A DNA stretch of 64,000 bases, from NCBI GenBank assembly GCA_965248855.1, contig CBDFKQ010000014.1, positions 1 through 64,000 on the forward strand, given 5' to 3'. This document shows positions 1-8,175 of the stretch, piece after piece. A model generated the notes under the pieces. The model was given only the letters and a program-made list of their open reading frames with translations. It was not told the origin of the DNA and searched no databases. The stretch comes from CBDFKQ01 sp965248855 (GTDB lineage: Bacteria; Bacteroidota; Bacteroidia; Cytophagales; 172606-1). Both the position numbers and the translations under genes were made by a program. The first letter of the stretch is position 1, and each line of letters starts with the position of its first letter.

Positions 1-829
1 AAATGATTTCATTTATTGATTTTGGTTTTTTATAAAAATTCCAATACATGGCAATAGCCGATAATATCATCAATGGTTTCTCGATAAACTAAAATTTTAG
101 AATGGCCACTTTCAATGGCTCTTTTTTTTATTTCTTCAATGGTATCATTTACATTCACGGCACTTATTTCTGTGCGGGGCACCATGCATTCTTTTACTCT
201 TACTGTTTTAAAAGACAAGGCATTGTTAAAAATTTTATTGTCTATTTCTGAATCTGTTTGTACTTCTTCCCAATCCGTTATTTCGTTTTCATTATCCGAT
301 TGAAAATAAAAACCCAAGCCGGCATACATAAAGTCGTTTTTTTGTTTGGAAATTTGAAAGTTCAAAATTTTTCTCAAACCCCTTACCGGAAAAAAACAAT
401 AATATAAATGAGAGGGTAAAAAATCCAATAAAAACAATAAATGGTAACAGCCAAAAATTTTAATGTCTGCTGAGGGAATGAAAGAAAAAATATCCTTCCG
501 GTAAAGCTTATTAATAAATATAAAAAGAATACCAAACCGCTGCAAACAGGAAAATATATCCACCATTTTGAGTTGGGGAACATACCGGCAACAATAGTAA
601 ATATTAAATAACCGGATGATAAAAGAAAAAAAAGATAAGCACCAAAAAATATCCCTGAGGTTTGTGTGGATTTTTGACAAAGAGAAGTAAGTAATTTACC
701 GGGGAGGCTTTTTTGGCTTTTTAAAAACTCGAAATATAATTTGTCGGAATGGCTTAATGCAGCTTCACTGCCATTAAACAGCAAAGCAAGCAAAACGAAA
801 AACAATAAAAGCACTAATTGAATTATCAT
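1..829 (-). pseudogene. CNNM/CorC-type (DUF21 + CBS) membrane protein, broken by two frameshifts and cut by the window edge
   Basis: The first reading frame (829 down to 383) encodes an N-terminal DUF21/CNNM membrane domain: a hydrophobic start, the family-like GSEAALS segment, then three more membrane segments ending IYIIVFFR and a stop. The following frame (from about 400 down to 30) resumes without loss as PVRGLRKIL, an acidic linker and a CBS-like part with VKECMVPRTEI and GHSKILVY. One extra T in a T7 run near 391-397 would join the two frames. A second break lies at about 30-36: the frame stops after HVLEFL, and removing one T restores FYKKPKSMKSF, as expected before the next CBS segment. 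Related proteins are CorC/HlyC-type ion-transport proteins, including gliding protein GldE; I cannot tell which subtype this is. Its start overlaps the stop of the upstream small gene (ATGA). Two homopolymer lesions could be real decay or sequencing error. Confidence 0.75.
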
Positions 830-1059
830 TTCTTTTTCCTATTTTTTGGTGGGATGTTAGTTTGCATAGGTGGTTGGCTATCTTCCTTTTGTTCACGTTT
901 TTGCTTACGCATATTGTAAAAGAGCAAACAAAAAATTGAAATGGAAAAAAGCCAATAACTTTTCACCAATCCAAACCGAATGCTTTGATCTATACCTATT
1001 ATTAATGAAACAAAAGCTAAAGAAAAAAGAATTATATCAATGAGGCCGGTGTGTTCCAA
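826..1059 (-). CDS. Small membrane protein upstream of the CorC-like gene
   Basis: This encodes 77 residues. Residues 8-27 and 33-50 are hydrophobic and look like two membrane segments, followed by a highly charged tail (KQKREQKED and a terminal KNRKKK). I do not recognise the family. Its TGA stop overlaps the ATG of the downstream DUF21 gene in an ATGA arrangement, which suggests translational coupling and supports it being real. A role alongside the CorC-like membrane protein is inferred only from this coupling. Confidence 0.55.
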   Translation of the reverse strand: MEHTGLIDIILFSLAFVSLIIGIDQSIRFGLVKSYWLFSISIFCLLFYNMRKQKREQKEDSQPPMQTNIPPKNRKKK

Positions 1060-1157
1060 TTTTTTTCATCCTGCTTAATATTTTATTTTCGTAATGGTAT
1101 TTTTTATAAAATTAAGCAAAAAATTCTTTAACTAATGGAATAACGGATTTTGAAGTT

Positions 1158-1232
1158 CCTGCTGTTTGACATGTTCGCTTTTCGCGGCAAGTCGAACTAC
1201 AGATAAAATAGGATTTGCAATCCGTAGCCAGC
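1158..1232 (+). repeat. RAYT-associated palindromic repeat, copy A
   Basis: This ~75-bp element has two hairpins. The first pairs GTTTGACATG with CAAGTCGAAC (one mismatch, one G-T wobble) around a 14-nt loop; the second is GGATT-TGC-AATCC. It lies just beyond the 3' end of the RAYT gene and is nearly identical to copy C (4414-4492). Copy B (1881-1955) is the inverted partner. Such paired REP-like elements are the expected substrates of RAYT enzymes. Confidence 0.8.
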
Positions 1233-1259
1233 TTAATATAATTCATTTATTGGGTTCAA

Positions 1260-1790
1260 TTAAATAAATTCACCTAATTCTAAAAATCCTTTTCTTGTTG
1301 CATAATAATCTCCACAACTACTATAATTATATTCTTCTTCTTTTTCCACAAACCTGGTCCTTACAGGGTTTAGGTGGATATATTCTAACTTAGTTTGAAA
1401 AAAAGAAATTATTTTAATTTCTTCAGCATGATAGCCTGCCTCCCAAAACCAAATTTTATCCTCCTTTTTTAATAACCATAAAAGCCATTTTCTTCTACTT
1501 TCTTTAGGATTATCACTGATTGATTTAATAATTTTTGAGGCAGTGAATTTTTTAAAGTCCCTAATGATGTCACTTAGATTGTCATCTTTGCTTTTCACAA
1601 TCAGGTGCACATGGTTAGTCATTACTACCCATGCAAAAACCACCAATCCTTTTTCCTTTTGGCAAAATTTAATGCTGTCAAGAAAAATATCTATATATTC
1701 CTTTCTTGTAAATATATCCACCCATTGGTGTACAGTACACGTGATGAAATGAACTCCGCTTTGATCTTTAATTATATAAGCTAACCCCAT
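1260..1790 (-). CDS. REP-associated tyrosine transposase (RAYT, Y1_Tnp family)
   Basis: This 176-residue protein has the length and layout of RAYT single-strand nucleases of the IS200/IS605 Y1 superfamily. Visible landmarks are the N-terminal GVHFITCTVHQWVDIF strand region, the metal-binding HUH-type motif in VMTNHVHLIVKS (about residues 56-67), and the C-terminal LEYIHLNPVRTRFV block that carries the catalytic-tyrosine region in this family. The frame is intact, so the enzyme may be active. It sits between inverted palindromic repeats A and B, a classical REPtron layout, and these enzymes process REP-type hairpins rather than moving a transposon with its own ends. A decayed relative lies at 47636-47980. 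The host function is unknown. Confidence 0.9.
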   Translation of the reverse strand: MGLAYIIKDQSGVHFITCTVHQWVDIFTRKEYIDIFLDSIKFCQKEKGLVVFAWVVMTNHVHLIVKSKDDNLSDIIRDFKKFTASKIIKSISDNPKESRRKWLLWLLKKEDKIWFWEAGYHAEEIKIISFFQTKLEYIHLNPVRTRFVEKEEEYNYSSCGDYYATRKGFLELGEFI

Positions 1791-1880
1791 TAAGCAAATT
1801 TATTTCCAAATAGACAACAATTACATTGCCATTTATTTATTTAAATATTACTGTTTAATTTATCATTCTTATTTTATTAA

Positions 1881-1955
1881 GCTAGCATTGGATTAGAAAT
1901 CCGGTTTTATCTATCGTTTGACATGCCGCGAAAAGGGAACATGTCAAACAGCAGG
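1881..1955 (-). repeat. RAYT-associated palindromic repeat, copy B (inverted)
   Basis: Read on the minus strand this matches copies A and C. It carries a perfect 10-bp inverted repeat, GTTTGACATG...CATGTCAAAC, and the second small hairpin GGATT-TCT-AATCC. Relative to copy C, changes in the first stem make the pairing perfect. It lies just upstream of the RAYT gene, opposite in orientation to copy A. Confidence 0.8.
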
Positions 1956-2148
1956 GGGTTATTTAAAAACAGAAAATTTAGACAGAACTTTTTTAGAGGA
2001 TTTAAAGAAGAAGAGTGGGGTATTTTTAGAAAAAATAGAAGCACTTTTCAAACACATCAATTTTATACAAAGGCAAACAACCATAAATGAAAGTGATTTG
2101 CTTGAATTAAATAAAAAAATGGAAGAATTTAATCGAATTAGTGTATAA
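1918..2148 (+). CDS. Short ORF or gene fragment whose 5' end lies in repeat copy B
   Basis: This is a 76-codon frame. The first ~14 codons are repeat sequence; the remainder (FLEDLKKKSGVFLEKIEALF and a ...LNKKMEEFNRISV tail) looks like a normal charged, helical protein end. No in-frame ATG or GTG exists between the repeat and the conserved-looking part. A gene truncated by the repeat/RAYT insertion is therefore as likely as a functional short gene. I do not recognise a family. Confidence 0.3.
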   Translation: MTCREKGTCQTAGGYLKTENLDRTFLEDLKKKSGVFLEKIEALFKHINFIQRQTTINESDLLELNKKMEEFNRISV

Positions 2149-2515
2149 TATCTGGTGCATTCCAATTACAAAAGCAGCATTATTTTCTAAAAAATTTAAT
2201 CCCAAAAAGAAATAAAAAGAAAAACATTAATTTATTGGCAACCCAAAAAATATTATATGAGTGTCCGTAATTTATACTAGACCAAAAATAGGGTTAATTT
2301 GGGCTTAAAATCAATTGTTGAAACCCAACTGACACCACCAACCAATCAGATTTTTTTCATGTTACTTAATTTTTATTTCTTTATAAAATTGCGACCAACT
2401 AATAGTTGCTCGTAGAAGCGTGGAAATTATTTATCAAGCCTAGTAATTCAAATATTGCCCATGTTTATTAAATGGCTTAATTTTATAACATCCAATAAGC
2501 CTTTAACTTGCCTAA
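2149..2515. other. Intergenic region, no gene seen
   Basis: About 370 bp of AT-rich sequence between the short ORF and the convergent oxidoreductase gene. I found no convincing ORF, hairpin terminator or repeat copy. Confidence 0.5.
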
Positions 2516-3541
2516 TCATCTATTTACCAATGGCGATAACTCCTCCCCTAGCAACTTTACTGCCTGTAATAATTTTTGATGCCCCAATGCCATTCCATCC
2601 ATTTGAAAAGTTACCCTTTCAATGCCCCCAAGGGCGTCGCTATGGCGTAGTATTTTTTCAGCTACTTCTTTGGGTGTACCAATTAAAAATGCACCTAAGG
2701 GGCCCATTTGAGCATCAAAATTCTGCCGCCTTACAGGGGGCCAGCCACGTTCTTTCCCGATTTTTGTAAATGCAACCTCATATCCCGGATAAAAATCATC
2801 AATGGCTTGTTGGGTAGTTTCTGCAACGTAACCAATAGAATGCAAACCCACTTTTAATTTTTCCGTGGAATGGCCTGCTTTTTTCCCTGCTTTCCTATAC
2901 AAATCTATCAGCGGGGCAAAGCGATGCGTTTCGCCACCGATAATGGCCACCATTAATGGTAAGCCTAAAATGCCTGCCCTAACAAATGATTCGGGTGTGC
3001 CGCCTACGCCAACCCAAATTGGCAATGGATTTTGCTGTGGCCGTGGATAAATTGGCTGATTATAAAGTGCCGGCCTAAATTTACCCGACCATGTTACAAA
3101 TTCATTGTCCCTTATTTTTAAAAGGAGTTCAAGTTTTTCAGAAAAAAGCTGGTCATATTCATGTAAATTCAATCCAAATAGCGGAAAGGCTTCTGTAAAT
3201 GAGCCACGGCCTGCCACTATTTCTGCACGGCCATTTGAAATTAAATCAAGGGTGGCAAAATTTTGAAACACCCTTACTGGGTCAGCTGCACTTAATACCG
3301 TAACTGCACTGGTGAGGCGAATACGTTTTGTAAGAGCTGCTGCAGCCGCCAATATCATGGTGGGTGCTGAATCTAAAAATTCTTTTCGATGGTGTTCACC
3401 AATGCCAAATATATCCAGCCCAACCCTGTCCGCATATTCAATCCTTTGAAGGAGCTCTTCTATAAATTGAGTGTTACTGATATCTGTTTTTACATCACTG
3501 CTAAATACCGATGCTGCAAAACTGTCAATTCCTATTTCCAT
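2516..3541 (-). CDS. LLM-class flavin-dependent oxidoreductase (luciferase-like)
   Basis: This 341-residue protein fits the bacterial luciferase-like TIM-barrel family, which uses reduced flavin (FMNH2 or F420) and O2 or similar substrates. Landmarks are an N-terminal MEIGIDSFA strand, EYADRVGLDIFGIGEHHRK (about residues 35-53, the family GEHH segment), the TSAVTVLSAADPVRVFQNFA block, GRAEIVAGRGSFTEAFPLFG (the GRG segment near the flavin site), and IWVGVGGTPESFVRAG. The C-terminal GTPKEVAEKILRHSDALGG segment is also typical. The gene stands alone on the minus strand with a large upstream gap (3542-4593). The substrate cannot be deduced; related genes are often annotated as alkanal-monooxygenase-like. 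Confidence 0.9.
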   Translation of the reverse strand: MEIGIDSFAASVFSSDVKTDISNTQFIEELLQRIEYADRVGLDIFGIGEHHRKEFLDSAPTMILAAAAALTKRIRLTSAVTVLSAADPVRVFQNFATLDLISNGRAEIVAGRGSFTEAFPLFGLNLHEYDQLFSEKLELLLKIRDNEFVTWSGKFRPALYNQPIYPRPQQNPLPIWVGVGGTPESFVRAGILGLPLMVAIIGGETHRFAPLIDLYRKAGKKAGHSTEKLKVGLHSIGYVAETTQQAIDDFYPGYEVAFTKIGKERGWPPVRRQNFDAQMGPLGAFLIGTPKEVAEKILRHSDALGGIERVTFQMDGMALGHQKLLQAVKLLGEELSPLVNR

Positions 3542-4413
3542 TATTTTAAAAATTTACCTTAATGATGTTGAAATTCATTTTAAAATTGATAGCCGTATAA
3601 GAAAGTTAAAATCCCTATTTGAACGTTACTAACACTTCTAAATGTTATTGTGTTCATTTTTTTATTTATTAAAAAAAGCGGGGCTCTGTGAAGCCTAACA
3701 AAAAACCATATTTAATATGAAAAATAGATAGCGCTTATTAAAATTTAAATTAAGATGGGTATGCGAATAATTTACGCCTTAGTTGCGTTGTCTTTTAAAA
3801 AAGTAACTAATACTTAAAGGGAAATTACGCAAATAATGTGGCTAATTAATGTGTTATCCCGCCAGGCATTAAACTTTAAACATTGGAACCGACGTTTTTT
3901 TTAAAAAGGTTTTAAAAATTATTGCAGGGTTATATTAGTGTCGATTGAAGGGGCTTAACACTAATTCATTAGAATTTTAATATTAATATTAATTTTTGAA
4001 TAAATGTTCAATGGAATTTCGTAAGCCATACATTGGCAAGCCCATTTCAGTTGTATTGGTTTGATATTTTCAGCTAAACAGTTTCACAAATGAACCCATT
4101 TTTAAAAATATTCCGGCATGAACCTCCTTGCAAAAAGGGAGGTTTCCAATGAGATAATTCTAAATTCATGTTAGGAAACATCCCGCAACGTTTCCATAAA
4201 GTTTTGAATTTGTACCATATCGTTATCACTTAAAACTAAAATGTACCTCCCAAATCCTGACATAAGTCGATTTTGAGGTCTTAGTTTTCCCGTCGTCTTG
4301 TTGTTTATACCACTAACCCCTGATTGTAACCATAAAATTACCCATGATTTTTTTGCTTTTAAATTAAAATTATTAAAGCAGTTTTATAAATAAACTTGTA
4401 TAAAACTGCTATC
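3542..4413. other. Long intergenic region with a possible gene remnant
   Basis: About 870 bp without a complete gene. On the minus strand, roughly 4385 down to 4171, an open stretch of about 70 codons has protein-like composition (for example GRYILVLSDNDMVQIQNF) and ends in a TAA, but it lacks an ATG near its start and begins right after a stop. It may be the C-terminal remnant of a lost gene. I see no other structure apart from the repeat that follows. Confidence 0.3.
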
Positions 4414-4492
4414 CCTGCTGTTTGACATGTTCGCTTTTCGCGGCAAGTCGAACTACAGATAAAATAGGATTTACAATCCGTAGCTAGTCAGC
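4414..4492 (+). repeat. RAYT-associated palindromic repeat, copy C (solo)
   Basis: Nearly identical to copy A over about 75 bp and in the same orientation, with the same imperfect first stem and the second hairpin GGATT-TAC-AATCC. It ends GTAGCTAGTCAGC instead of GTAGCCAGC, a 4-bp expansion. It lies about 2.6 kb from the RAYT gene with no transposase of its own, as expected for a non-autonomous copy mobilised in trans. Confidence 0.8.
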
Positions 4493-4593
4493 AGGTTTTT
4501 TTGGAGTAAATTTGTATATCATTGCCAAATTTTTTTTAAATCACTTTTTTAAGTGAGGGTCAACCAACAGTTAACCCTTTTCTTATTCTTTTT

Positions 4594-5853
4594 TTAATGA
4601 TTTATTACTATTTTCTTAACCGTTCTTGTACCTTGATAAATTATTTCAAGATAATAAACGCCGTTTGAGGCAGGTAGATTCTCTAAAATTATTTGATTAT
4701 CATTTTTACTGACAGTAGGGTTTTGTTCACTTATTACTTTTCCTATGGCATTAACAAACCTAATGTTAGCAGTTTTATCAGCACTTGAATTTTCTCCAAA
4801 CATAATAGTTAAATTTCTACTGGCAGGATTTGGAAACATAGTAACTAATCCTATAATATTTATAATTATAATTTTCGAATCCTCTGTTTTGCCATCAAAG
4901 TCTACTTGTTTTAATCTGTAATAATTATTACCCGATACCGGTGAAATATCTTTAAAATAATAGGCATTTCTTTTAGTAGAATTCCCTCTACCATCTTCAC
5001 TGCCAATATCAACAAATTTCTGATCATCTCCGGCTCTTTCTATTATAAACTTTAAATTATTAAGTTCATTGGTAGTTTCCCACTTTAATGAAACCCCATC
5101 ACTAACCTTTTGTGCTGTAAAACTAAGGAAGCTGATAGGAAGGGGTGTAATACAATTAACGATTTTACTATTAGAGTTTACACGACATTTAGGATTAGTA
5201 ATAATAAAATTACCATCTCCTGCAACTGCCCTTACAAAATAATTTGGAGGAACTTTCCCCAGTATAGTATCGGAAAATATTGGGCTAACTGTAAAAGTAA
5301 AAGGATTTTGATTGTCAGAGAATTTTATTTTTTTCCAACTCACTAAATTATTTGTATCGCTTGTATATTGCCAAATTATTTGAGTAAACGATCCTATATT
5401 TGCGGTATTTTTAACAGTACAGCCACTACCATTTACTCCACTGAAACTTATTTTAGGCCCGCAAGGAAGGAAATTTATATTATCCACCGCAAAATCATTC
5501 CCGTTACCACCGGGAGCTTTATTTCTAATAGTTAATTTTAAACCGGTTCCGCTTGCATAGGGTGATGAAGAAAGATTCTTAGTAATAAAAGTAAATCCCG
5601 CTTTATGCAATGTGGCATCATTAGGGACAGGTGAAGGCAATGTATAAACTACCACATCATTAATAAGAAATTCAATATCAGGAGCCACTGTAAATTTTAG
5701 ACCGGTACCACTTGTCGCGTTTCCATTGTTTAAAGCAGCCTTATTTACAGAAAATTGCTGACAACCGGGTTCAGTTATTGTGTCGCATAAAGGATCGAAA
5801 CTTATTACACATGGACCGATACTACTAAAACTAACGCGTTGCGGATTAGTCAT
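4594..5853 (-). CDS. C-terminal part of a split T9SS-secreted protein, with sorting domain
   Basis: This 419-residue stretch carries a type IX secretion type-A sorting domain at its end (about residues 340-419): FPNPASRNLTI, then NGVYYLEI and VKKIVINH. Before it lies an Ig/fibronectin-like block (LPISFLSFTAQKVSDGVSLK, WETTNELNN, YYRLKQVDFDG) typical of Bacteroidota secreted proteins. It has no signal peptide. Its start codon is only an internal methionine: the codon just after the stop of the 5875-7383 frame continues in the same frame as FSLNIISMTNPQ. The two pieces are one ~929-residue protein interrupted by a TAA at 5875-5877. Without readthrough this half would not be secreted, so the locus is probably a pseudogene or carries a sequence error. 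Confidence 0.8.
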   Translation of the reverse strand: MTNPQRVSFSSIGPCVISFDPLCDTITEPGCQQFSVNKAALNNGNATSGTGLKFTVAPDIEFLINDVVVYTLPSPVPNDATLHKAGFTFITKNLSSSPYASGTGLKLTIRNKAPGGNGNDFAVDNINFLPCGPKISFSGVNGSGCTVKNTANIGSFTQIIWQYTSDTNNLVSWKKIKFSDNQNPFTFTVSPIFSDTILGKVPPNYFVRAVAGDGNFIITNPKCRVNSNSKIVNCITPLPISFLSFTAQKVSDGVSLKWETTNELNNLKFIIERAGDDQKFVDIGSEDGRGNSTKRNAYYFKDISPVSGNNYYRLKQVDFDGKTEDSKIIIINIIGLVTMFPNPASRNLTIMFGENSSADKTANIRFVNAIGKVISEQNPTVSKNDNQIILENLPASNGVYYLEIIYQGTRTVKKIVINH

Positions 5854-5874
5854 ACTTATTATATTAAGGCTAAA

Positions 5875-7383
5875 TTAGTATTTTATCCCTGAGCATAAAT
5901 TTGGCACTATTTGTTCATAAAAAGTTAAAGGCTTATAACTACCATTGATCATCATAAGATAATCATTTGGTTTGCCGCTTGGCGCATTGGAGGTAATCCA
6001 TGAAGGAATAGTACCACAATTTGTAGAGCTAAAATTACTCTTATTTCTTATTTCAGAAACAATGGTATATTCATTATCTTCAAGTGTTTGCAAAAAAGAT
6101 GGGTCTCCTGCACCTGTAAATAAAGCAAGGTCTCCTCTAAAGGTATAATTACCATTTGTAAAGTTGTTCCAGGGAGCTTTATCTTTTCTAAAATAAACCT
6201 TATATGGGCTGCACCAATTTCCCATTGGTATACCACATGATGAATTTGCGAGATCATCTCCTGAACCTCCTGTTGGAAGAGGCCCGGCAGTTCCTGCACC
6301 AAATTCATCATCACCCGGGTATCCAAATGTCCCTTGCGGATACGCATTGTCTCCTAAACTTCCGGTGCATAGCCCGCTCACAATGGATACGACATCTGAT
6401 GATTGAGTAGCATATTTATAAGAACCGGCAAATCGAATTTCATCTATTATACTTGCTCCGGCAAAACCCCCACCATAATAGGCCATTGAGGTGAAAGAGA
6501 AATCGCCGGTAATTGTTGGAGGAGTAATATCAGCGGGTGGTTCAGATCCAAAACCGGCACCAATTACAGGTGGGTTTGCTCTAAAAGAAATAGAGTTACC
6601 CAATACTTTATCAAAAACAATTTTGAGAACCAATAAGGCAGGTTTAGTTATATCTATTTTTGTATTGGCAGATGCAAAATTGGTATATACCGTATTATTT
6701 ATCCTTACTCCCCAATATCTATTGCCCCCAAAATTGCATGTAGCAGCACCAAAATAACCAATGGATATTGTTTTCCCTCCATAAGGGTTATAAACGTTTG
6801 GATTATTATGCAAGGTTACAAAAACGGAATCATTATCATTATTAACCTTTTGTAAAATTAATCCCAACCATAAAGTTGCACCATCCTTTCCTACTTTACC
6901 GGTTATGCTTGGATGAGTGTTTGTAATTAATCCTTGGTAGGGGAATGCTCCACCTGTATTGATATTGTTAGCAAATGGTCCTCCTGTACTTGTTTGTAAC
7001 TTTCTCCCGGCATAAGTGTTTCCACCCAAAAAACCACCTTGTGCATAGTGACCCGAACTAATTAAAGTTTTTAGTCCGGCAACATAATCAGTCGCAATTG
7101 GGCTCATAATAATATTATAACCGGGAATGATTTTATTACTCAATCCGGTTGTTTTATCGGCAACAACCCAATCATTAATCCATCCATTAGCATGTTTCCA
7201 ATATATTATACCCGAGCCATTTACATAATTACTTCCATTATGCATTGGTATAGATGATGTATTTTGGTAATCAAATCCTTCATAGGCAAAAGTGGCGTCA
7301 ATATTACTCTGAGCATTTGCTTCAAATGGACAAATAATAAGTAAAAAAAAGATAAAAAAAATACTTGTAGTTTTTTTATTCAT
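5875..7383 (-). CDS. N-terminal part of a split T9SS-secreted protein
   Basis: This 502-residue stretch begins with a clear signal peptide (MNKKTTSIFFIFFLLII, cleavage expected after EANAQ). It continues with a glycine/asparagine-rich region resembling jelly-roll or concanavalin-like secreted domains (YEGFDYQNTSSIPMHNG, NGSGIIYWK). It ends FYEQIVPNLCSGIKY and an in-frame TAA. In related proteins this motif is normally followed by a continuous strand such as YEFSL. The next codons here do read FSL in the same frame, so a sense codon (plausibly GAA) became TAA. The upstream ATG at 7383 is preceded by AT-rich promoter-like sequence. Outer-membrane translocation would need the C-terminal sorting domain encoded at 4594-5853. 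Confidence 0.8.
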   Translation of the reverse strand: MNKKTTSIFFIFFLLIICPFEANAQSNIDATFAYEGFDYQNTSSIPMHNGSNYVNGSGIIYWKHANGWINDWVVADKTTGLSNKIIPGYNIIMSPIATDYVAGLKTLISSGHYAQGGFLGGNTYAGRKLQTSTGGPFANNINTGGAFPYQGLITNTHPSITGKVGKDGATLWLGLILQKVNNDNDSVFVTLHNNPNVYNPYGGKTISIGYFGAATCNFGGNRYWGVRINNTVYTNFASANTKIDITKPALLVLKIVFDKVLGNSISFRANPPVIGAGFGSEPPADITPPTITGDFSFTSMAYYGGGFAGASIIDEIRFAGSYKYATQSSDVVSIVSGLCTGSLGDNAYPQGTFGYPGDDEFGAGTAGPLPTGGSGDDLANSSCGIPMGNWCSPYKVYFRKDKAPWNNFTNGNYTFRGDLALFTGAGDPSFLQTLEDNEYTIVSEIRNKSNFSSTNCGTIPSWITSNAPSGKPNDYLMMINGSYKPLTFYEQIVPNLCSGIKY

Positions 7384-7432
7384 GGCACTTTTAAAAAATT
7401 TCTGTTATTGCGCTGATTTTTTAGGAGTAAAA

Positions 7433-7708
7433 CTATAATAATAAATGCTTGGCAAATAGTTTTGTTAAATTTGAATGAAATAATAAATTAGCAGTTAAAA
7501 TAATATTTGAGTAATATTTCCCGATATATGAATTCACAATTTTATCGCTTTCAAGTGTTATAGAATTAAATGAGATAGTATATTGAGGAAGATCGACTTC
7601 AGCAGATTTTTTATCGAATACAAGAATTATCTTCGGTTTTAAATTTAAAAAACCGGTGGTAGTAAAAAAAAACAAAAATAAAATAAAATAATGTCTGATA
7701 TTCATCAA
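7433..7708 (-). CDS. Hypothetical short protein with N-terminal membrane/signal segment
   Basis: A 91-codon frame starting MMNIRHYFILFLFFFTTTGFL, a plausible signal or membrane segment, followed by KPKIILVFDKKSAEVDLP and a hydrophobic tail. It precedes the split secreted gene on the same strand, about 50 bp away, so it could be the first gene of that unit. I do not recognise a family, and AT-rich sequence can generate such hydrophobic frames by chance. Confidence 0.35.
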   Translation of the reverse strand: MMNIRHYFILFLFFFTTTGFLNLKPKIILVFDKKSAEVDLPQYTISFNSITLESDKIVNSYIGKYYSNIILTANLLFHSNLTKLFAKHLLL

Positions 7709-8175
7709 GGAAATTAGTCCGATTTTAAGCTTATTAATTCTGTTGGAATAATTATTAATTCTATTAGAATAATTTAAGTAACCAATCTACCTGTCAAAGA
7801 ATTTTATAATTTGTACAATTTCATAAATTTTGTAAGTATTTGGTACATTTTCCTCTCTTATAAAGTTTACTATAAAGTGAGGGCAGTGGTGAGGGTTGAT
7901 AATTATTATAACCTGCACAACTTATCAAATTTTTAGAATTACTTCTTGATAAAATTGCAGCAATTAGATGCAAAACCAAAACTCAAAAAATATCAAAATA
8001 TCAATATTGATAAAACGATATTAAAATAAAAAAATCCTCAAATCAGATAATCTTTTAATCTTAATTCGCATAAATATTTTACTATAATTCCACGAATAAT
8101 TTTAGATTTGTATGCTTGCATAACAATATTTATTCTTTGCCTTAAAAAAAATCAAAATATTTAAAATCCATTTTT
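7709..8175. other. Intergenic region with a palindromic AT-rich motif
   Basis: This divergent region separates the secreted-protein unit from the acyl-CoA dehydrogenase. It holds TATCAATATTGATA-type sequence at 7991-8020. That motif recurs, inverted and with one clear change, at 51969-52000 and more loosely at 12401-12441 and 29105-29125. A TAGATTTG box at 8103-8110 resembles the Bacteroidota -7 element, but no good -33 TTG was found. Confidence 0.45.

Noticed and set aside
2455..2769. 104-codon plus-strand frame overlapping the LLM oxidoreductase
   Set aside because: It is the antisense shadow of a well-supported gene.
5110..5346. Plus-strand frame opposite the split secreted protein
   Set aside because: It overlaps real coding sequence on the other strand, has shadow-like composition and lacks any domain.
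4594..7383. Programmed stop-codon readthrough or recoding of TAA
   Set aside because: TAA ends many normal genes in this window and no readthrough context is apparent; a nonsense mutation or sequence error is simpler.
7991..8020. dif/XerCD site or phage attachment site
   Set aside because: The palindrome is pure AT-rich TATCAATATTGATA type, unlike known dif consensus, and no integrase is nearby.
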